Source of the DNA: JAAYZQ01 sp041300865
GTDB lineage: Bacteria; Chloroflexota; Anaerolineae; JAAYZQ01
Assembly: GCA_041300865.1 (NCBI GenBank)
Contig: JBFYTF010000172.1
Coordinates: 135,794 to 199,793 of the forward strand
Direction of reading: 5' to 3'
DNA: 64,000 nucleotides
Shown: positions 43,494 through 52,465 of the stretch, in pieces
Position numbering within the stretch: the first letter of the stretch is position 1
Layout of the letters: the number at the start of each line of letters is the position of its first letter
The notes under the pieces: generated by a model
The model's database searches: none
Told to the model about the DNA's origin: nothing
The model's input: the letters and a program-made list of their open reading frames with translations, nothing else
Program-made: the position numbers and the translations under genes

Positions 43494-43522
43494 ATTCTAC
43501 CACACAACTGTCACGCTGGCAA
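43494..43522 (-). promoter_or_regulatory. Promoter of glnS
   Basis: On the minus strand TTGCCA (43517-43522), a 17-base spacer and TAGAAT (43494-43499). It lies just after the gltX stop at 43529 and starts a leader at about 43487. Confidence 0.65.
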
Positions 43523-43528
43523 GTCCCG

Positions 43529-45007
43529 TCAGGCACCACCTGTGGCGGGCAAGATGGCGGCCTGCTCTTCCGCCCTCTGTAGCCGCCGCAGAGACACTTG
43601 GCGGCCCAAGACGGCCATCGTTTCCAGCAGCGGTGGCGAAACCTGCTCGCCCGTGAGCGCCACGCGCAGGACCCCGAATAGCTGGCCGGCTTTGAGGCCA
43701 AGCTCGTCGGCGAGAGCGCGCAGGGCCGGCTCCGTGGTCTCGACGGTAAAATCGGGCAGATCTGCCAGCGTCTCGCGCGCTCGCCGCAGGGCCCGCTGCG
43801 TCTGCTCGACGCTCATCTTTTTGCCCACGAGAGCGGCGGGCTCGTAGCTCAACTCCTCGCGGAAGAAGAAGGCTGCCTTGTCCACTGCCTCTTTCAGTGT
43901 CTTGATCCGTTCCTGGATCAGGGGCGCCACGGGCTCCAGGTCGGTCTTTGCTACCTGGAAACCGGCCTCCGCCAAGAACGGCACCAGCCGTTCGGCCAAC
44001 TCTGAGGGGCTCAACTGGCGGATGTAGTAGCCATTGATCCACTCCAGCCGCTCGTAGGAAAAGCGCGCCGGAGACTTGTTGATGCCCGAAAGATCAAAGT
44101 AGCGGATCAGCTCTTCCCGCTCAAAGATCTCGGTCTTGTCGTCATAGCTCCAGCCCACCCGGGCCAGATAGTTCACTATGGCCTCCGGCAGGTAACCCTC
44201 CCGGCGGAACTCGCGGATCTCGACGCCACCGTGGCGCTTGCTCAATTTGCCCTGGCCCGTGGGTGCCAGAATAAGGGGCAAGTGGGCATAGACCGGCGGC
44301 TCCCAGCCAAGGGCCCTGTACAGCTGGACGCGCGGCGGCACCGTGGGCAGCCACTCGTCGCCGCGCATGATGTGGCTGATCTCCATCAAGTGGTCGTCGA
44401 CGACGACGGCCAGGTGATAGGTTGGAAAGCCATCGCTCTTGAGCAAGACCAGGTCCTCTAGGGTCTGGTTGTCGACGGTGATGGTGCCGTACACCACGTC
44501 GTGAAAGGTTGTCTGGCCTTCCAGACGCGCTTTGAGGCGCACCACAGGCACGACGCCCTCAGCCTCGGCTTCGGCTCTTTCGGCAGCCGTCAGCGTGCGG
44601 CAGCGGCGGTCGTAGCCGACCGACTCCTTGTTCGCCCGCTGGACCTCCCGCAGCGCTTCGAGCCGGGCCGGTGAGCAGTAGCAGCGGTAGGCATGTCCCT
44701 CGTGCACCAGTTGCTCGGCGTAGCGTTGGTACAGGGGCAGCCGCTCCGACTGCACGTAAGGGCCATACTCACCGCCCACTTCCGGACCCTCATCCCAATC
44801 AAGGCCCAGCCAACGGAGGCTGGCCACCAGGTCGGGAATGGCTTCAGGGTTGAAACGGGTGCGATCCGTGTCTTCTACGCGGACGATAAACTTGCCGCCA
44901 TGCTTGCGGGCAAACAGCCAGTTAAACAGCGCCGTGCGGGCCGAACCGATGTGAAAATAACCTGTGGGGCTGGGTGCGATGCGCACGCGTACCGGTTTGT
45001 CGTTCAC
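43529..45007 (-). CDS. gltX: Glutamyl-tRNA synthetase
   Basis: The 492-residue class I enzyme has RIAPSPTGYFHIGSAR (HIGH region), VEDTDRTRF, and KLSKRHGGVEI (KMSKS). It makes Glu-tRNA-Glu in the cytoplasm. The length is normal for bacterial GltX. The start is GTG at 45007 with AAGGAGA upstream. With glnS beside it, the two amino-acid systems are separately charged. Promoter at 45045-45072. Confidence 0.95.
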   Translation of the reverse strand: MNDKPVRVRIAPSPTGYFHIGSARTALFNWLFARKHGGKFIVRVEDTDRTRFNPEAIPDLVASLRWLGLDWDEGPEVGGEYGPYVQSERLPLYQRYAEQLVHEGHAYRCYCSPARLEALREVQRANKESVGYDRRCRTLTAAERAEAEAEGVVPVVRLKARLEGQTTFHDVVYGTITVDNQTLEDLVLLKSDGFPTYHLAVVVDDHLMEISHIMRGDEWLPTVPPRVQLYRALGWEPPVYAHLPLILAPTGQGKLSKRHGGVEIREFRREGYLPEAIVNYLARVGWSYDDKTEIFEREELIRYFDLSGINKSPARFSYERLEWINGYYIRQLSPSELAERLVPFLAEAGFQVAKTDLEPVAPLIQERIKTLKEAVDKAAFFFREELSYEPAALVGKKMSVEQTQRALRRARETLADLPDFTVETTEPALRALADELGLKAGQLFGVLRVALTGEQVSPPLLETMAVLGRQVSLRRLQRAEEQAAILPATGGA

Positions 45008-45044
45008 CCGGACTTCTCCTTGCCAGTGCGATTTGGTGGCGCCC

Positions 45045-45072
45045 AGTATACCACACTTTGGACGGATGGCAA
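45045..45072 (-). promoter_or_regulatory. Promoter of gltX
   Basis: On the minus strand TTGCCA (45067-45072), a 16-base spacer and TATACT (45045-45050), about 30 bases before the ribosome site of gltX. Confidence 0.65.
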
Positions 45073-45144
45073 CCCCTTGGCACGCCTGTTGTACGTCAGC
45101 TTTGGGTTTCGGCCCTGGCGCGCGGCGCGACGGCCTAAAGACCT

Positions 45145-45166
45145 GCCCGGCCGCAGGCGGCCGGGC
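45145..45166 (-). terminator. GC-rich hairpin after the GNAT gene
   Basis: A ten-base-pair inverted repeat, GCCCGGCCGC and GCGGCCGGGC, with a two-base centre. Read on the minus strand a short TCTTT follows a few bases later. It could end the Mre/Min transcript, but the T run is weak. Confidence 0.45.
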
Positions 45167-45231
45167 GCGAGCAGCAGAAGTACCGGCGGAGAAGTGACGG
45201 CCCTGCGTCGAGCCGGCTCGCGAGACAAGAC

Positions 45232-45774
45232 CTAGGACGAGATGTGGCCGGACTCGCTCGATTCCTGCCCTGGCCGCAGCCTGCTCTGGATCGCTTCCAG
45301 GGCCGCGCCGGCAATGACAATACGCGGCACAAAGCCAAGCGCCTGCCAGAACCCGGCAGCCTCGTCATTGCCGACGGCGTAGCGCAGCGAGACGTCGCCC
45401 ACGCCCTGCTCGGCGAAAAAGCGACATATTTCGGCCACCAGGCCGCCGGCGACGCCTTGCCGCCGGTGTCCGGGGCGGACATAGACCTGGTCCACGAGGC
45501 CGGCCAGGGGCGGCTCATAACGGTTGTTGGTGACGACCCGCCCGAAAACGACGCCGACGACGCCGTCGTCCCGGTGCTCGGCGACCACCGCCCTGCTTGC
45601 GGGAGCGCCGAGACGGTTGGCAATCTGGGAGCGCAGGCCCTCACGGCCTTCGGGCTTCATCCGCCATAGATCGGCGTTCGCACCTTCGACGTGATCCTGC
45701 AGGGCCAGGAGCATCTCTTCTAGCCGGTCCAGGTCGGCCGCTCGAGCCGGGCGGATGACGTACGGGTCGCTCAC
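45232..45774 (-). CDS. GNAT-family N-acetyltransferase
   Basis: The 180-residue protein shows the GNAT order: IRPARAADLDRLEEML, VVFGRVV, DQVYVRPGHRRQGVAGGLV (acetyl-CoA pyrophosphate loop), and ALGFVPR at the end. Acetyl acceptor unknown. GTG 45774 is chosen because GAGGGCGAC precedes it and the conserved fold begins there. It overlaps the stop of the DUF362 fragment as GTGA, so it may be translated by coupling. Confidence 0.82.
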   Translation of the reverse strand: MSDPYVIRPARAADLDRLEEMLLALQDHVEGANADLWRMKPEGREGLRSQIANRLGAPASRAVVAEHRDDGVVGVVFGRVVTNNRYEPPLAGLVDQVYVRPGHRRQGVAGGLVAEICRFFAEQGVGDVSLRYAVGNDEAAGFWQALGFVPRIVIAGAALEAIQSRLRPGQESSESGHISS

Positions 45775-46049
45775 GTCGCCCTCAACATCACATCGGCCCC
45801 GGGCATCTGCCTGCGCTGCTGGCGCTCGTAGGTGTCGTGGCGCCTGAATGGCCGGCGGCAGGCAGCCAAGCCGGCGTTGCCCGCAACCTCTACGGCAGCC
45901 AGCGGCCGCTGCGTCATGACCAGGTTCGATTTGACCAGCAGGCGCTCGACGCCTTCCAGGCTGATCTCGGCGGCAAGACACTCCAGTGCCCGTGCGGCGT
46001 TGTCATAGCGGTCGTCGCCGTGAATGAGGGCTACTCGGCTTCGCGCCAT
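45771..46049 (-). pseudogene. Truncated DUF362-type gene fragment
   Basis: The 92-residue frame opens like a DUF362 protein (SRVALIHGDDRYDNAARALE and then GVERLLVKSNLVMTQRPLA), a family usually near 300 residues. After about residue 50 the match ends and an Arg/Gln-rich tail of no known family follows, running into GNAT. A deletion or frameshift probably removed the rest. No strong ribosome site is visible; it follows rodA by 25 bases. Confidence 0.55.
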
Positions 46050-46074
46050 TCGTCTGCCCGAAGGCTAACCCCCG

Positions 46075-47550
46075 CTAGTCGAACTCGAGCTTTCTGTGGC
46101 GCATGGCGACGCTTTCCACCAGCCCCACGCCTATGATGAGCGTCAAAAAGGAGCTGCCCCCGTAGCTCACGAAGGGCAACGGGATGCCGGTAACCGGCAT
46201 TAGCCCCAGGTTCATGCCGATGTTGATCGCGCTCTGAAAAAAGATCAGGCCGGCGACCCCGGCGACAAGCAGGCGGCCGAAGGTGTCCTGGGCCCGCGCC
46301 GCGATGCGCAGCATGCGCCACAGGAGGAAAAATATCAGCCCCAGCATGGCGATGGCCCCCAGGAAGCCCAGTTCTTCGGCTGTCACGGCAAAGATGAAAT
46401 CGGTGTGCCGCACTCGCAAGAAGTGCAACTGGCTCTGCGTCCCGTGCGTCAAGCCCTTACCCGTCCAGCCGCCGGAGCCGATGCTCACCAGGGCTTGATG
46501 CACGTTGAAATAAGAGTCAGGGTCGCTGTTGGGGTTGATGAACAGGAGGAGGCGCTTCTGCATATACTCTTCCAGGTTCATCACGATCAGCGGCAGGGCT
46601 GCCAGACCTCCGCCAAAGATGACGATGAGGTAGCGCAAGGGGATGCCGGCCATCCAGATCATGGCCAGCCAGATGGCACCAAGCGTCAGCGCGGTGCCTA
46701 GGTCGGGCTGGAAGTAGATCAGGGCCATGGGCACGGCCACCAGACCCAGGGAGGTGATGATGGTCTTGATATAGCTGCCGCTCTCCTCGCGATCCTCGAG
46801 GTATTTGGCCAGGACGATGATGACGAGGATCTTGGACAGCTCCGAAGGCTGAACGGTCCCGGCGCCCAGCCAGCTCTGTGCTCCACCTGATACCTGGCCG
46901 ATGACAAACAGGATACCCAGGAGCCCGAGCATCAGCACATAAAGCGGGTTGCGAAGGGTATCGGTGAACCGGAGAGTAAGGCAGTCGACCAGGTAGACCA
47001 CGGCCAGCCCGCCGACCAGGAGATAGGGAGACAGGGACGCGGGCGCCCCGGCTGTAGCGCGGTGCACCAACAGGTAGGCAGCACCGGCGGCCACCATCAC
47101 CGCCACGACGAGCAGGAAACGTTGCAGGGCCAGATCCAGTTGCTCCAGCCAGGTTCGATCCAGCATGTACACGACGAGGACCAGGACCACGCCGACCACG
47201 ATCGGGGCCAGATCGAGGTTGGACAACTGGACGCTCGTGCCTTCGGCGAGGGCGGATGCCTGGCCGCTGTACCAGGACAAGACCAGGATCACGTCGCCCA
47301 GCGCCAGCACTACGGGAGCCAAAACGGCGATGGGGTGCTGGACGATGTCCAGGAGCCGGTAGTCGACCGATGCCGTGAGCAGGAGAATGGCCAGGCCGCC
47401 AGCGACAAACAGCGCCTGGCGCTGGACGGGATCATCCAGGCCGAGGGTGTTGATCGTGGCGCTATAGATCATCACGACGCCATAGACCGCCAGGAGCATC
47501 AACCCCAGGAGCAGCAGGTAGTCAAAGTTGCGCCAGGAACGCCTAGCCAT
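46075..47550 (-). CDS. rodA: RodA/FtsW-family SEDS glycosyltransferase with enlarged membrane region
   Basis: The 491-residue protein keeps the SEDS hallmarks: WLGAGTVQPSELSKI, YFQPDLGTALT, SIGSGGWTGKGL, and the terminal MPVTGIPLPFVSYGGSS with LVESVAMR. SEDS proteins polymerise peptidoglycan glycan strands, and RodA partners PBP2, which is encoded in the same operon. Typical RodA has about 370-380 residues; here about 115 extra residues with roughly four added helices lie at about 75-195, between DYRLLD and NPLYVLMLG. ATG 47550 overlaps minE by eight bases; the longer upstream frame has no support. Confidence 0.88.
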   Translation of the reverse strand: MARRSWRNFDYLLLLGLMLLAVYGVVMIYSATINTLGLDDPVQRQALFVAGGLAILLLTASVDYRLLDIVQHPIAVLAPVVLALGDVILVLSWYSGQASALAEGTSVQLSNLDLAPIVVGVVLVLVVYMLDRTWLEQLDLALQRFLLVVAVMVAAGAAYLLVHRATAGAPASLSPYLLVGGLAVVYLVDCLTLRFTDTLRNPLYVLMLGLLGILFVIGQVSGGAQSWLGAGTVQPSELSKILVIIVLAKYLEDREESGSYIKTIITSLGLVAVPMALIYFQPDLGTALTLGAIWLAMIWMAGIPLRYLIVIFGGGLAALPLIVMNLEEYMQKRLLLFINPNSDPDSYFNVHQALVSIGSGGWTGKGLTHGTQSQLHFLRVRHTDFIFAVTAEELGFLGAIAMLGLIFFLLWRMLRIAARAQDTFGRLLVAGVAGLIFFQSAINIGMNLGLMPVTGIPLPFVSYGGSSFLTLIIGVGLVESVAMRHRKLEFD

Positions 47551-47851
47551 CGCGTGTTGCTTTCGCCCCCGCAGCGGCCTTGCGCGCCCCAGTCCGCCGG
47601 ACGGGGCCGACGACGGGGATGTCGGCCGTAAGCCGGCTGGCACGCCTGCTCTGTGTGAACGTTACCTGCACGCCATCGGGATCGATTTCGACATAGCGAG
47701 AGATGACGGTGATGAGCTCATCCTTCATCTGCTCCAAGCTAGAGGACGAGATGTTGATCCGATCGTGCACCAGCACCAGCTGCAGCCGTTCCTTGGCTAC
47801 CACGCTGCTGCTTGCTTCCTCTTTGCCGAAAAGTCGATCCAGAAAACCCAT
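47543..47851 (-). CDS. minE: Cell division topological specificity factor MinE
   Basis: The 102-residue protein has the MinE amphipathic N-terminus (MGFLDRLFGKEE), the anti-MinCD helix region (VAKERLQLVLVHDR) and the dimer domain (MKDELITVISRYVEIDPDGVQV). It displaces MinD from the membrane and drives pole-to-pole or static patterning of the division inhibitor. The C-terminal tail is Ala/Lys-rich and longer than usual. It is encoded 75 bases after minD and overlaps rodA. Confidence 0.93.
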   Translation of the reverse strand: MGFLDRLFGKEEASSSVVAKERLQLVLVHDRINISSSSLEQMKDELITVISRYVEIDPDGVQVTFTQSRRASRLTADIPVVGPVRRTGARKAAAGAKATRDG

Positions 47852-47926
47852 GCTGCCTCCTTTGTCCGCGCTGACTCATGTCGTGGCGCCGCCGGCCGCC
47901 ACCTTCCCCACAGCGCCCGCCGGCAA

Positions 47927-48721
47927 TCAGCCCCGGATCAGCCTCGTGAAGCGCCCGAAGACGCCCGCTGATTCCTTGAGGGCCATGAAGGGGATGTCTT
48001 GTCCCAACAATCGCCCGGCAATGTTCCGGTAGGCTTGCCCGGCGCCCGTCTTCCCGTCCAGGGCGATAGGGACACCCCGGTTGGTGGACACGAGAATCTC
48101 CTTGTCCTCAGGCACGATCCCCAGGAGGTCGATGGCCAGCAGCTCGAGCACGTCCTGGGTGCTCAGCATCTGTCCGCGGCGCACCATCTCGGCGTTTACG
48201 CGATTGATGATGAGCAGGGCCGGCCCCTTTTCGTCGGCCTCCACCAGCCCGACGATGCGGTCGGCGTCGCGCACGGCGGACACCTCGGGCGTGGTGACGA
48301 TGAGCACCCGGTCGGCCGGGGCCACGGCATTGCGATAGCCTCGCTCAATGCCGGCCGGCGAATCCACCAGGATAAAGTCAAACTCGGGACGCAGCTGGTC
48401 GCACAGCTCAACCATCTGCTTCGGGGACACGGCCGACTTGTCGCGCGTTTGGGCTGCCGGCAGGAGATACAGCTCTGATAGCCGCTTGTCGCGGATCAGT
48501 GCTTGCCGCGGCCGGCAGTGTCCCTCCACCACGTCGACCAGGTCGTAGACGATGCGGTTTTCGAGCCCCATGACGACGTCCAGGTTGCGCAAGCCGATGT
48601 CGGCGTCGATCGTCAATACACGCTGGCTCAACATGGCCAGGGCAGCACCCAGGTTGGCCGCGGTCGTGGTTTTCCCGACTCCACCCTTGCCCGAGGTAAT
48701 GGTGATAACCGTTGCAGTCAT
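47927..48721 (-). CDS. minD: Septum-site determining ATPase MinD
   Basis: The 264-residue ParA/MinD ATPase has the deviant Walker A SGKGGVGKTTT, IDADIGLRNLDVVMGLENR, and VDSPAGIE. The C-terminal amphipathic membrane-targeting helix is GVFGRFTRLIRG. It recruits MinC to the membrane and is released by MinE. ATG 48721 overlaps the minC stop by four bases (48718-48721). Confidence 0.96.
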   Translation of the reverse strand: MTATVITITSGKGGVGKTTTAANLGAALAMLSQRVLTIDADIGLRNLDVVMGLENRIVYDLVDVVEGHCRPRQALIRDKRLSELYLLPAAQTRDKSAVSPKQMVELCDQLRPEFDFILVDSPAGIERGYRNAVAPADRVLIVTTPEVSAVRDADRIVGLVEADEKGPALLIINRVNAEMVRRGQMLSTQDVLELLAIDLLGIVPEDKEILVSTNRGVPIALDGKTGAGQAYRNIAGRLLGQDIPFMALKESAGVFGRFTRLIRG

Positions 48722-49410
48722 GTCTCGCTCCTATGAACCTTGTCCCAGCGCTCGACGACGATCCGCCCGTTCTGAATATAGGCCGTCTCTGCCGCTTTGG
48801 GTGCCCGCCCCCGCTCGGGTGACCGGGCGATGGCGGAAGCAATGCGGATCTGATTAGGGATCAGCTGCAGGGCGCAGATGACTGCAGCCTCGTCACCCGT
48901 GGCGCCGGCGTGGGCCTTGCCCCGCAGCTTGCCCCAAACGACAATGTCACCGCCGGCCGTGACCTCAGCCCCCGGGTTGACGTCGCCGATAATCACCACG
49001 TGCCCTGCGTGGTTTACCTCCTGGCCCGAGCGCAGCGTCCGGCGCAGGACCAAGGTCTCGACATCTGCCGGAGAGGCCGCTGCCGGCACCGGTGCCGACG
49101 GCGGCCGGCTGGCCTGCACAGGAGCGATGCTTTCCAGGCCCATCTCCTGGACCGCGATCGCGGTTCTTGGATGGTCGCCCCCGACCGCCCAAAGACCCAT
49201 GCCCAACGTTTGCAACAGCTCGCCGATTTCCTGCAGCTGTTCGGCAGAGAGCCGCCGGTCGCCCACGTGCAGTGCCACCCTTCCACCCAGGAAAAACGAT
49301 GCCCTGGCGCGAAGCCGGGCTTCCATCACCTCCAGGACCTCGTGCAGAGGCCCATCGCCCAGGGTGATGACCAAACCCTCGCTCGTGCCCTTGATCGTGA
49401 CCGTGTCCAC
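48718..49410 (-). CDS. minC: Septum-site determining protein MinC
   Basis: The 230-residue protein has a MinC N-domain (VTIKGTSEGLVITLGDGPL) and a C-terminal beta-helix dimer domain (VNHAGHVVIIGDVNPGAEVTAGGDIVVWGKLRG) separated by an Ala/Pro linker. It inhibits FtsZ polymerisation where MinD places it. The start is GTG at 49410; the ribosome site (GGAG) lies about 12 bases upstream and is only moderate. Confidence 0.93.
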   Translation of the reverse strand: MDTVTIKGTSEGLVITLGDGPLHEVLEVMEARLRARASFFLGGRVALHVGDRRLSAEQLQEIGELLQTLGMGLWAVGGDHPRTAIAVQEMGLESIAPVQASRPPSAPVPAAASPADVETLVLRRTLRSGQEVNHAGHVVIIGDVNPGAEVTAGGDIVVWGKLRGKAHAGATGDEAAVICALQLIPNQIRIASAIARSPERGRAPKAAETAYIQNGRIVVERWDKVHRSET

Positions 49411-49489
49411 TCCGCCAAACAGCTCCGTGATGTTCTTTTTGGGCCGGCTGGCGACGGGCTAGCAGCCCGTTCTACAGCCCCCGCTCGGA

Positions 49490-50467
49490 CTATTCAGACG
49501 GCGGCCCGACTTCGATCGCCATGTCGCCAAAGTAGCCCATGGCGCGCTCGAGTTCGGCGTTGGCATAGAAATCCTCCTGGCCATCCCACGGGTCGTTGGC
49601 CCACACGCCCTCGTCGTTGTAGCCGGTTAGCACCACGGCATGCTGGTAAGCGACCAGGGTAACCGCCTCGCCCACAATGTCAATCCTCGTCGGGCTGCCC
49701 GGCTGGCAGTTATAGGTAATCCAGGCAACGACGGGATTCCCGCGCGCCAGGGCGGCCTTGATGCCTGCCAGTGCACCCCCGGCAATGAGCCGCGCCTCGA
49801 GCCCACGTCTCTGGAGAACCTCAAGCACCGGGCCGGCGTATACCCCATAGTCCTCCAGGCTGCCTGGAGGCCCGTCGACGTTGCCTCGAAAGCCTAGATG
49901 CGGGTTTGGATCGCGCGGCAGCGCGGCAAGGACCTCTTCTTCGGCCACGGGCACGCCGTGGTACTGGGCGGCCATGGAGGCGGCCGAAGACTCACAGCTC
50001 AGGTTGTGGCTTTGCCGCTGCCGGGGGACCTCTAGGCGAACCTGCCCGGGCAACACGGGCGGTGCCGTGGTGCCGTTTGCCGGCGGCTGGATCTGGGCTG
50101 CAAGGTCATCAAGGGCGGTCTGGAAACCGTCCACGCTCGCCTGGACGCCGGCCAGCCTCGTCTCCAGGTCGGCTGTCTGATCTCCGCTGCCTGCCTCGAA
50201 CTGGCGGCGCAGCGCTTCGATCTGCCTGCCGGTGTCCAGCGCCTCGAGAGCGCGCACGCGCTCTTCCAGGGCACTGGCGCTGCTCGCCAGCCGGCCGGCC
50301 TCGTTCTCCGCGACGCTCCTGGCCATCTCCAGGCTGTCCACCTGGCGTCGCAGTTCCTGCATTTGGCGAGCCTGGTAGGACGTCCAGGCTGCCAGCCCAA
50401 CGGCAAGAAGCCCGGCGAGGGCCAAAATGGCGATAGCAATCCGTGTGGCAGCCGGCCGGCGGCTCAT
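49490..50467 (-). CDS. Membrane-anchored C39-like cysteine peptidase with coiled coil
   Basis: The 325-residue protein has an N-terminal helix (about 9-28), a coiled coil (about 34-125) and a papain-like C39 domain. The catalytic Cys158 is in LSCESSAASM, His276 in YQHAVVLTGYND, and Asp292 in WANDPWDG. The active-site triad looks complete. The location between PBP2 and minC suggests processing of an envelope or division protein at the membrane surface, which is inference. The start overlaps the PBP2 stop by four bases. Confidence 0.8.
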   Translation of the reverse strand: MSRRPAATRIAIAILALAGLLAVGLAAWTSYQARQMQELRRQVDSLEMARSVAENEAGRLASSASALEERVRALEALDTGRQIEALRRQFEAGSGDQTADLETRLAGVQASVDGFQTALDDLAAQIQPPANGTTAPPVLPGQVRLEVPRQRQSHNLSCESSAASMAAQYHGVPVAEEEVLAALPRDPNPHLGFRGNVDGPPGSLEDYGVYAGPVLEVLQRRGLEARLIAGGALAGIKAALARGNPVVAWITYNCQPGSPTRIDIVGEAVTLVAYQHAVVLTGYNDEGVWANDPWDGQEDFYANAELERAMGYFGDMAIEVGPPSE

Positions 50468-52464
50468 GGCACGACCTCGTCGATGTCGCGGCCGAAATAG
50501 TAGGTCAAAATCTCGCGGGCCACCGGTACGGCGGACGCCGAGCCTTCGCCACCGCCATAGATGAACACCACGATGGCAATCTCGGGCTTTTCGTAGGGAG
50601 CGAACGCCGTGAACCAGGCGTGCGTAGGCAGGTGGCCATGCTTATCGCGGTCCGGCAGGCCATCCTTGTTGCGGTCTTCGAAGTACTCGGCGGTGCCTGT
50701 CTTGCCGGCGACGGCCACTCCCGGCACGTTCATCGTCCAGGCGGTGGCCCCGGGGCCGGCAACGGCCGCGCGCATGCCCTCGCGCACCAGCGCGAGGTTC
50801 GCCGCCGAGACTGGGACGCGGCGGATGACATCTGGGGCAAAGGCCCGCACCACCTGCCCGTCGCCGTCGATTACCTGGCGGACGAGCTGGGGGCGGTACA
50901 AGGTTCCACCGTTGGCGATAGTCGCTGCCGCGTTCAGTACCTGGAGCGGCGTGGCCAGAACAAAGCCCTGGCCGATGGCCATGTTGTAGGTATCACCCGT
51001 TACCCACGATTCGCTGTAATTAACCCGCTTCCACTTGGCGTCAGGGATGAGCCCTGTGGCCTCTCCTGGAAGGTCGATCCCCGACCGGGCGCCAAAGCCA
51101 AAGAGCTGGGCATATTGCCCCAGGCGCTCTTCGCCTAACCCCCGGCTCTGATCCCGGTAGCCACCGCCTGCCTGGTAGAAAAAGATGTCACATGAGCGGC
51201 CCAGGGCCGAAACAACGTTCAGCGAGCCATGGTGACCATAGCTTGTGTGGATCCAGCAGTAGAATGGCTGCGCCAGGCTCGGGTCTCCAGGATAGAAGCG
51301 GTTCGGAAGCCATAGGATGCCACCGCAGTAGAAGGTGCTGTTGGCCGTCACAACTCCTTCTTCCAGGGCCCCGGGGGCGACAGCGATCTTGAAGGTCGAC
51401 CCAGGCGGGAACATGCCCGAGATAGCGTGGTTGACCAGCGGGCGGCTCGCGTCCTCCTGCAGTTTTTGCAGAGCCAGGGAGGAGATGCCTCCCGAGAATT
51501 CGTTGTTGTCATAGCTCGGCAGCGAGACGAGGGCCAGGACCTCACCCGTCTGTGGGTTCAGGGCCACGACAGCGCCCTGTTTTCTCTCCAGGACGCGCAG
51601 CTGCTCCTGAAGGATCTCTTCCGTGGCCTGTTGCAGGTCGAGATCGAGGGTGAGCTGCAGGTTGTAGCCGGGTACGGCCGGCTCGGGCTCCCCGACGGTG
51701 CGGATCTCCCGGCCGTGGACGTCGACTTCGATGAGCTTCTGGCCGTCTACGCCGCGTAGGTCCCGCTCGAAGCTGTGCTCGATACCGCTGATGCCCACAC
51801 TGTGCAGATTGACGTCGTAACCCTGCGCCTGATAGCGCTCTGCATCCTCACGAGGGATGGGGCCGACGTAACCGAGGATGTGGGAGGTCAAGGGGCCATA
51901 GAGGTACTCTCGTACCGGCTCAGACTGGACGAGGACGCCGGGCCAGTCCAGGTGTTCCTCCTCCAGGGCCAGGGCCACTTCGCGCGAGATCCCTTCTTTG
52001 AGCAGCGCCGGGCGGTAGAATGCCAGGTTGTCTTCTGCCTTCTCGACGATATCCAGGATGCCCGGCGGAGAGTCCGGGATGGGCTCGAGATCAGCCGAGA
52101 CGTTGCCCAGGTAGGACGGACCCGCCGGTGCAGTCCTGAGGGGCATCTCGATCAGCTCGCTGAGGCGCAGCAGCAGCTCGGCGCGTGCGTCTTGATCCTC
52201 CGGCAGGTATGCCGGCACGATGGACACGGTGAGTTGCGGCTGATTGCGGGCCAGCAGGTGGCCGCGCCGGTCATAGATGACGCCCCGCAGTGCCGGGTCG
52301 GCCTGAAGCCGGATGCGGTTGCTTTCGGCTACCTCCGAGTAATACTCCCCCTGCCGTATTTGGAGCCGCCAGAGCTGGCCAACGAGGACGACAAAGACGA
52401 GGCCGAGCAACAAGCGGAACACGGTCAATCGGATCCTGTCTGCCTGGGGCTGGTGCGTAATCAT
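50464..52464 (-). CDS. mrdA: Penicillin-binding protein 2 (class B transpeptidase)
   Basis: The 666-residue protein has an N-terminal membrane anchor (about 12-30), the class B dimerisation domain (NRIRLQADPALRGVIYDRRG), and a transpeptidase domain with SxxK in PPGSTFKI (Ser at about 354) and KTGTAEYF near 586. It crosslinks peptidoglycan during lateral growth with RodA. ATG 52464 is followed directly by MITHQPQADR; the mreD stop lies one base upstream. Confidence 0.93.
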   Translation of the reverse strand: MITHQPQADRIRLTVFRLLLGLVFVVLVGQLWRLQIRQGEYYSEVAESNRIRLQADPALRGVIYDRRGHLLARNQPQLTVSIVPAYLPEDQDARAELLLRLSELIEMPLRTAPAGPSYLGNVSADLEPIPDSPPGILDIVEKAEDNLAFYRPALLKEGISREVALALEEEHLDWPGVLVQSEPVREYLYGPLTSHILGYVGPIPREDAERYQAQGYDVNLHSVGISGIEHSFERDLRGVDGQKLIEVDVHGREIRTVGEPEPAVPGYNLQLTLDLDLQQATEEILQEQLRVLERKQGAVVALNPQTGEVLALVSLPSYDNNEFSGGISSLALQKLQEDASRPLVNHAISGMFPPGSTFKIAVAPGALEEGVVTANSTFYCGGILWLPNRFYPGDPSLAQPFYCWIHTSYGHHGSLNVVSALGRSCDIFFYQAGGGYRDQSRGLGEERLGQYAQLFGFGARSGIDLPGEATGLIPDAKWKRVNYSESWVTGDTYNMAIGQGFVLATPLQVLNAAATIANGGTLYRPQLVRQVIDGDGQVVRAFAPDVIRRVPVSAANLALVREGMRAAVAGPGATAWTMNVPGVAVAGKTGTAEYFEDRNKDGLPDRDKHGHLPTHAWFTAFAPYEKPEIAIVVFIYGGGEGSASAVPVAREILTYYFGRDIDEVVP

Positions 52465-52465
52465 G

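Noticed and set aside
43529..45007. Possible T-box or riboswitch in front of gltX
   Set aside because: The distance from promoter to GTG is only about 35 bases, too short for a T-box fold.
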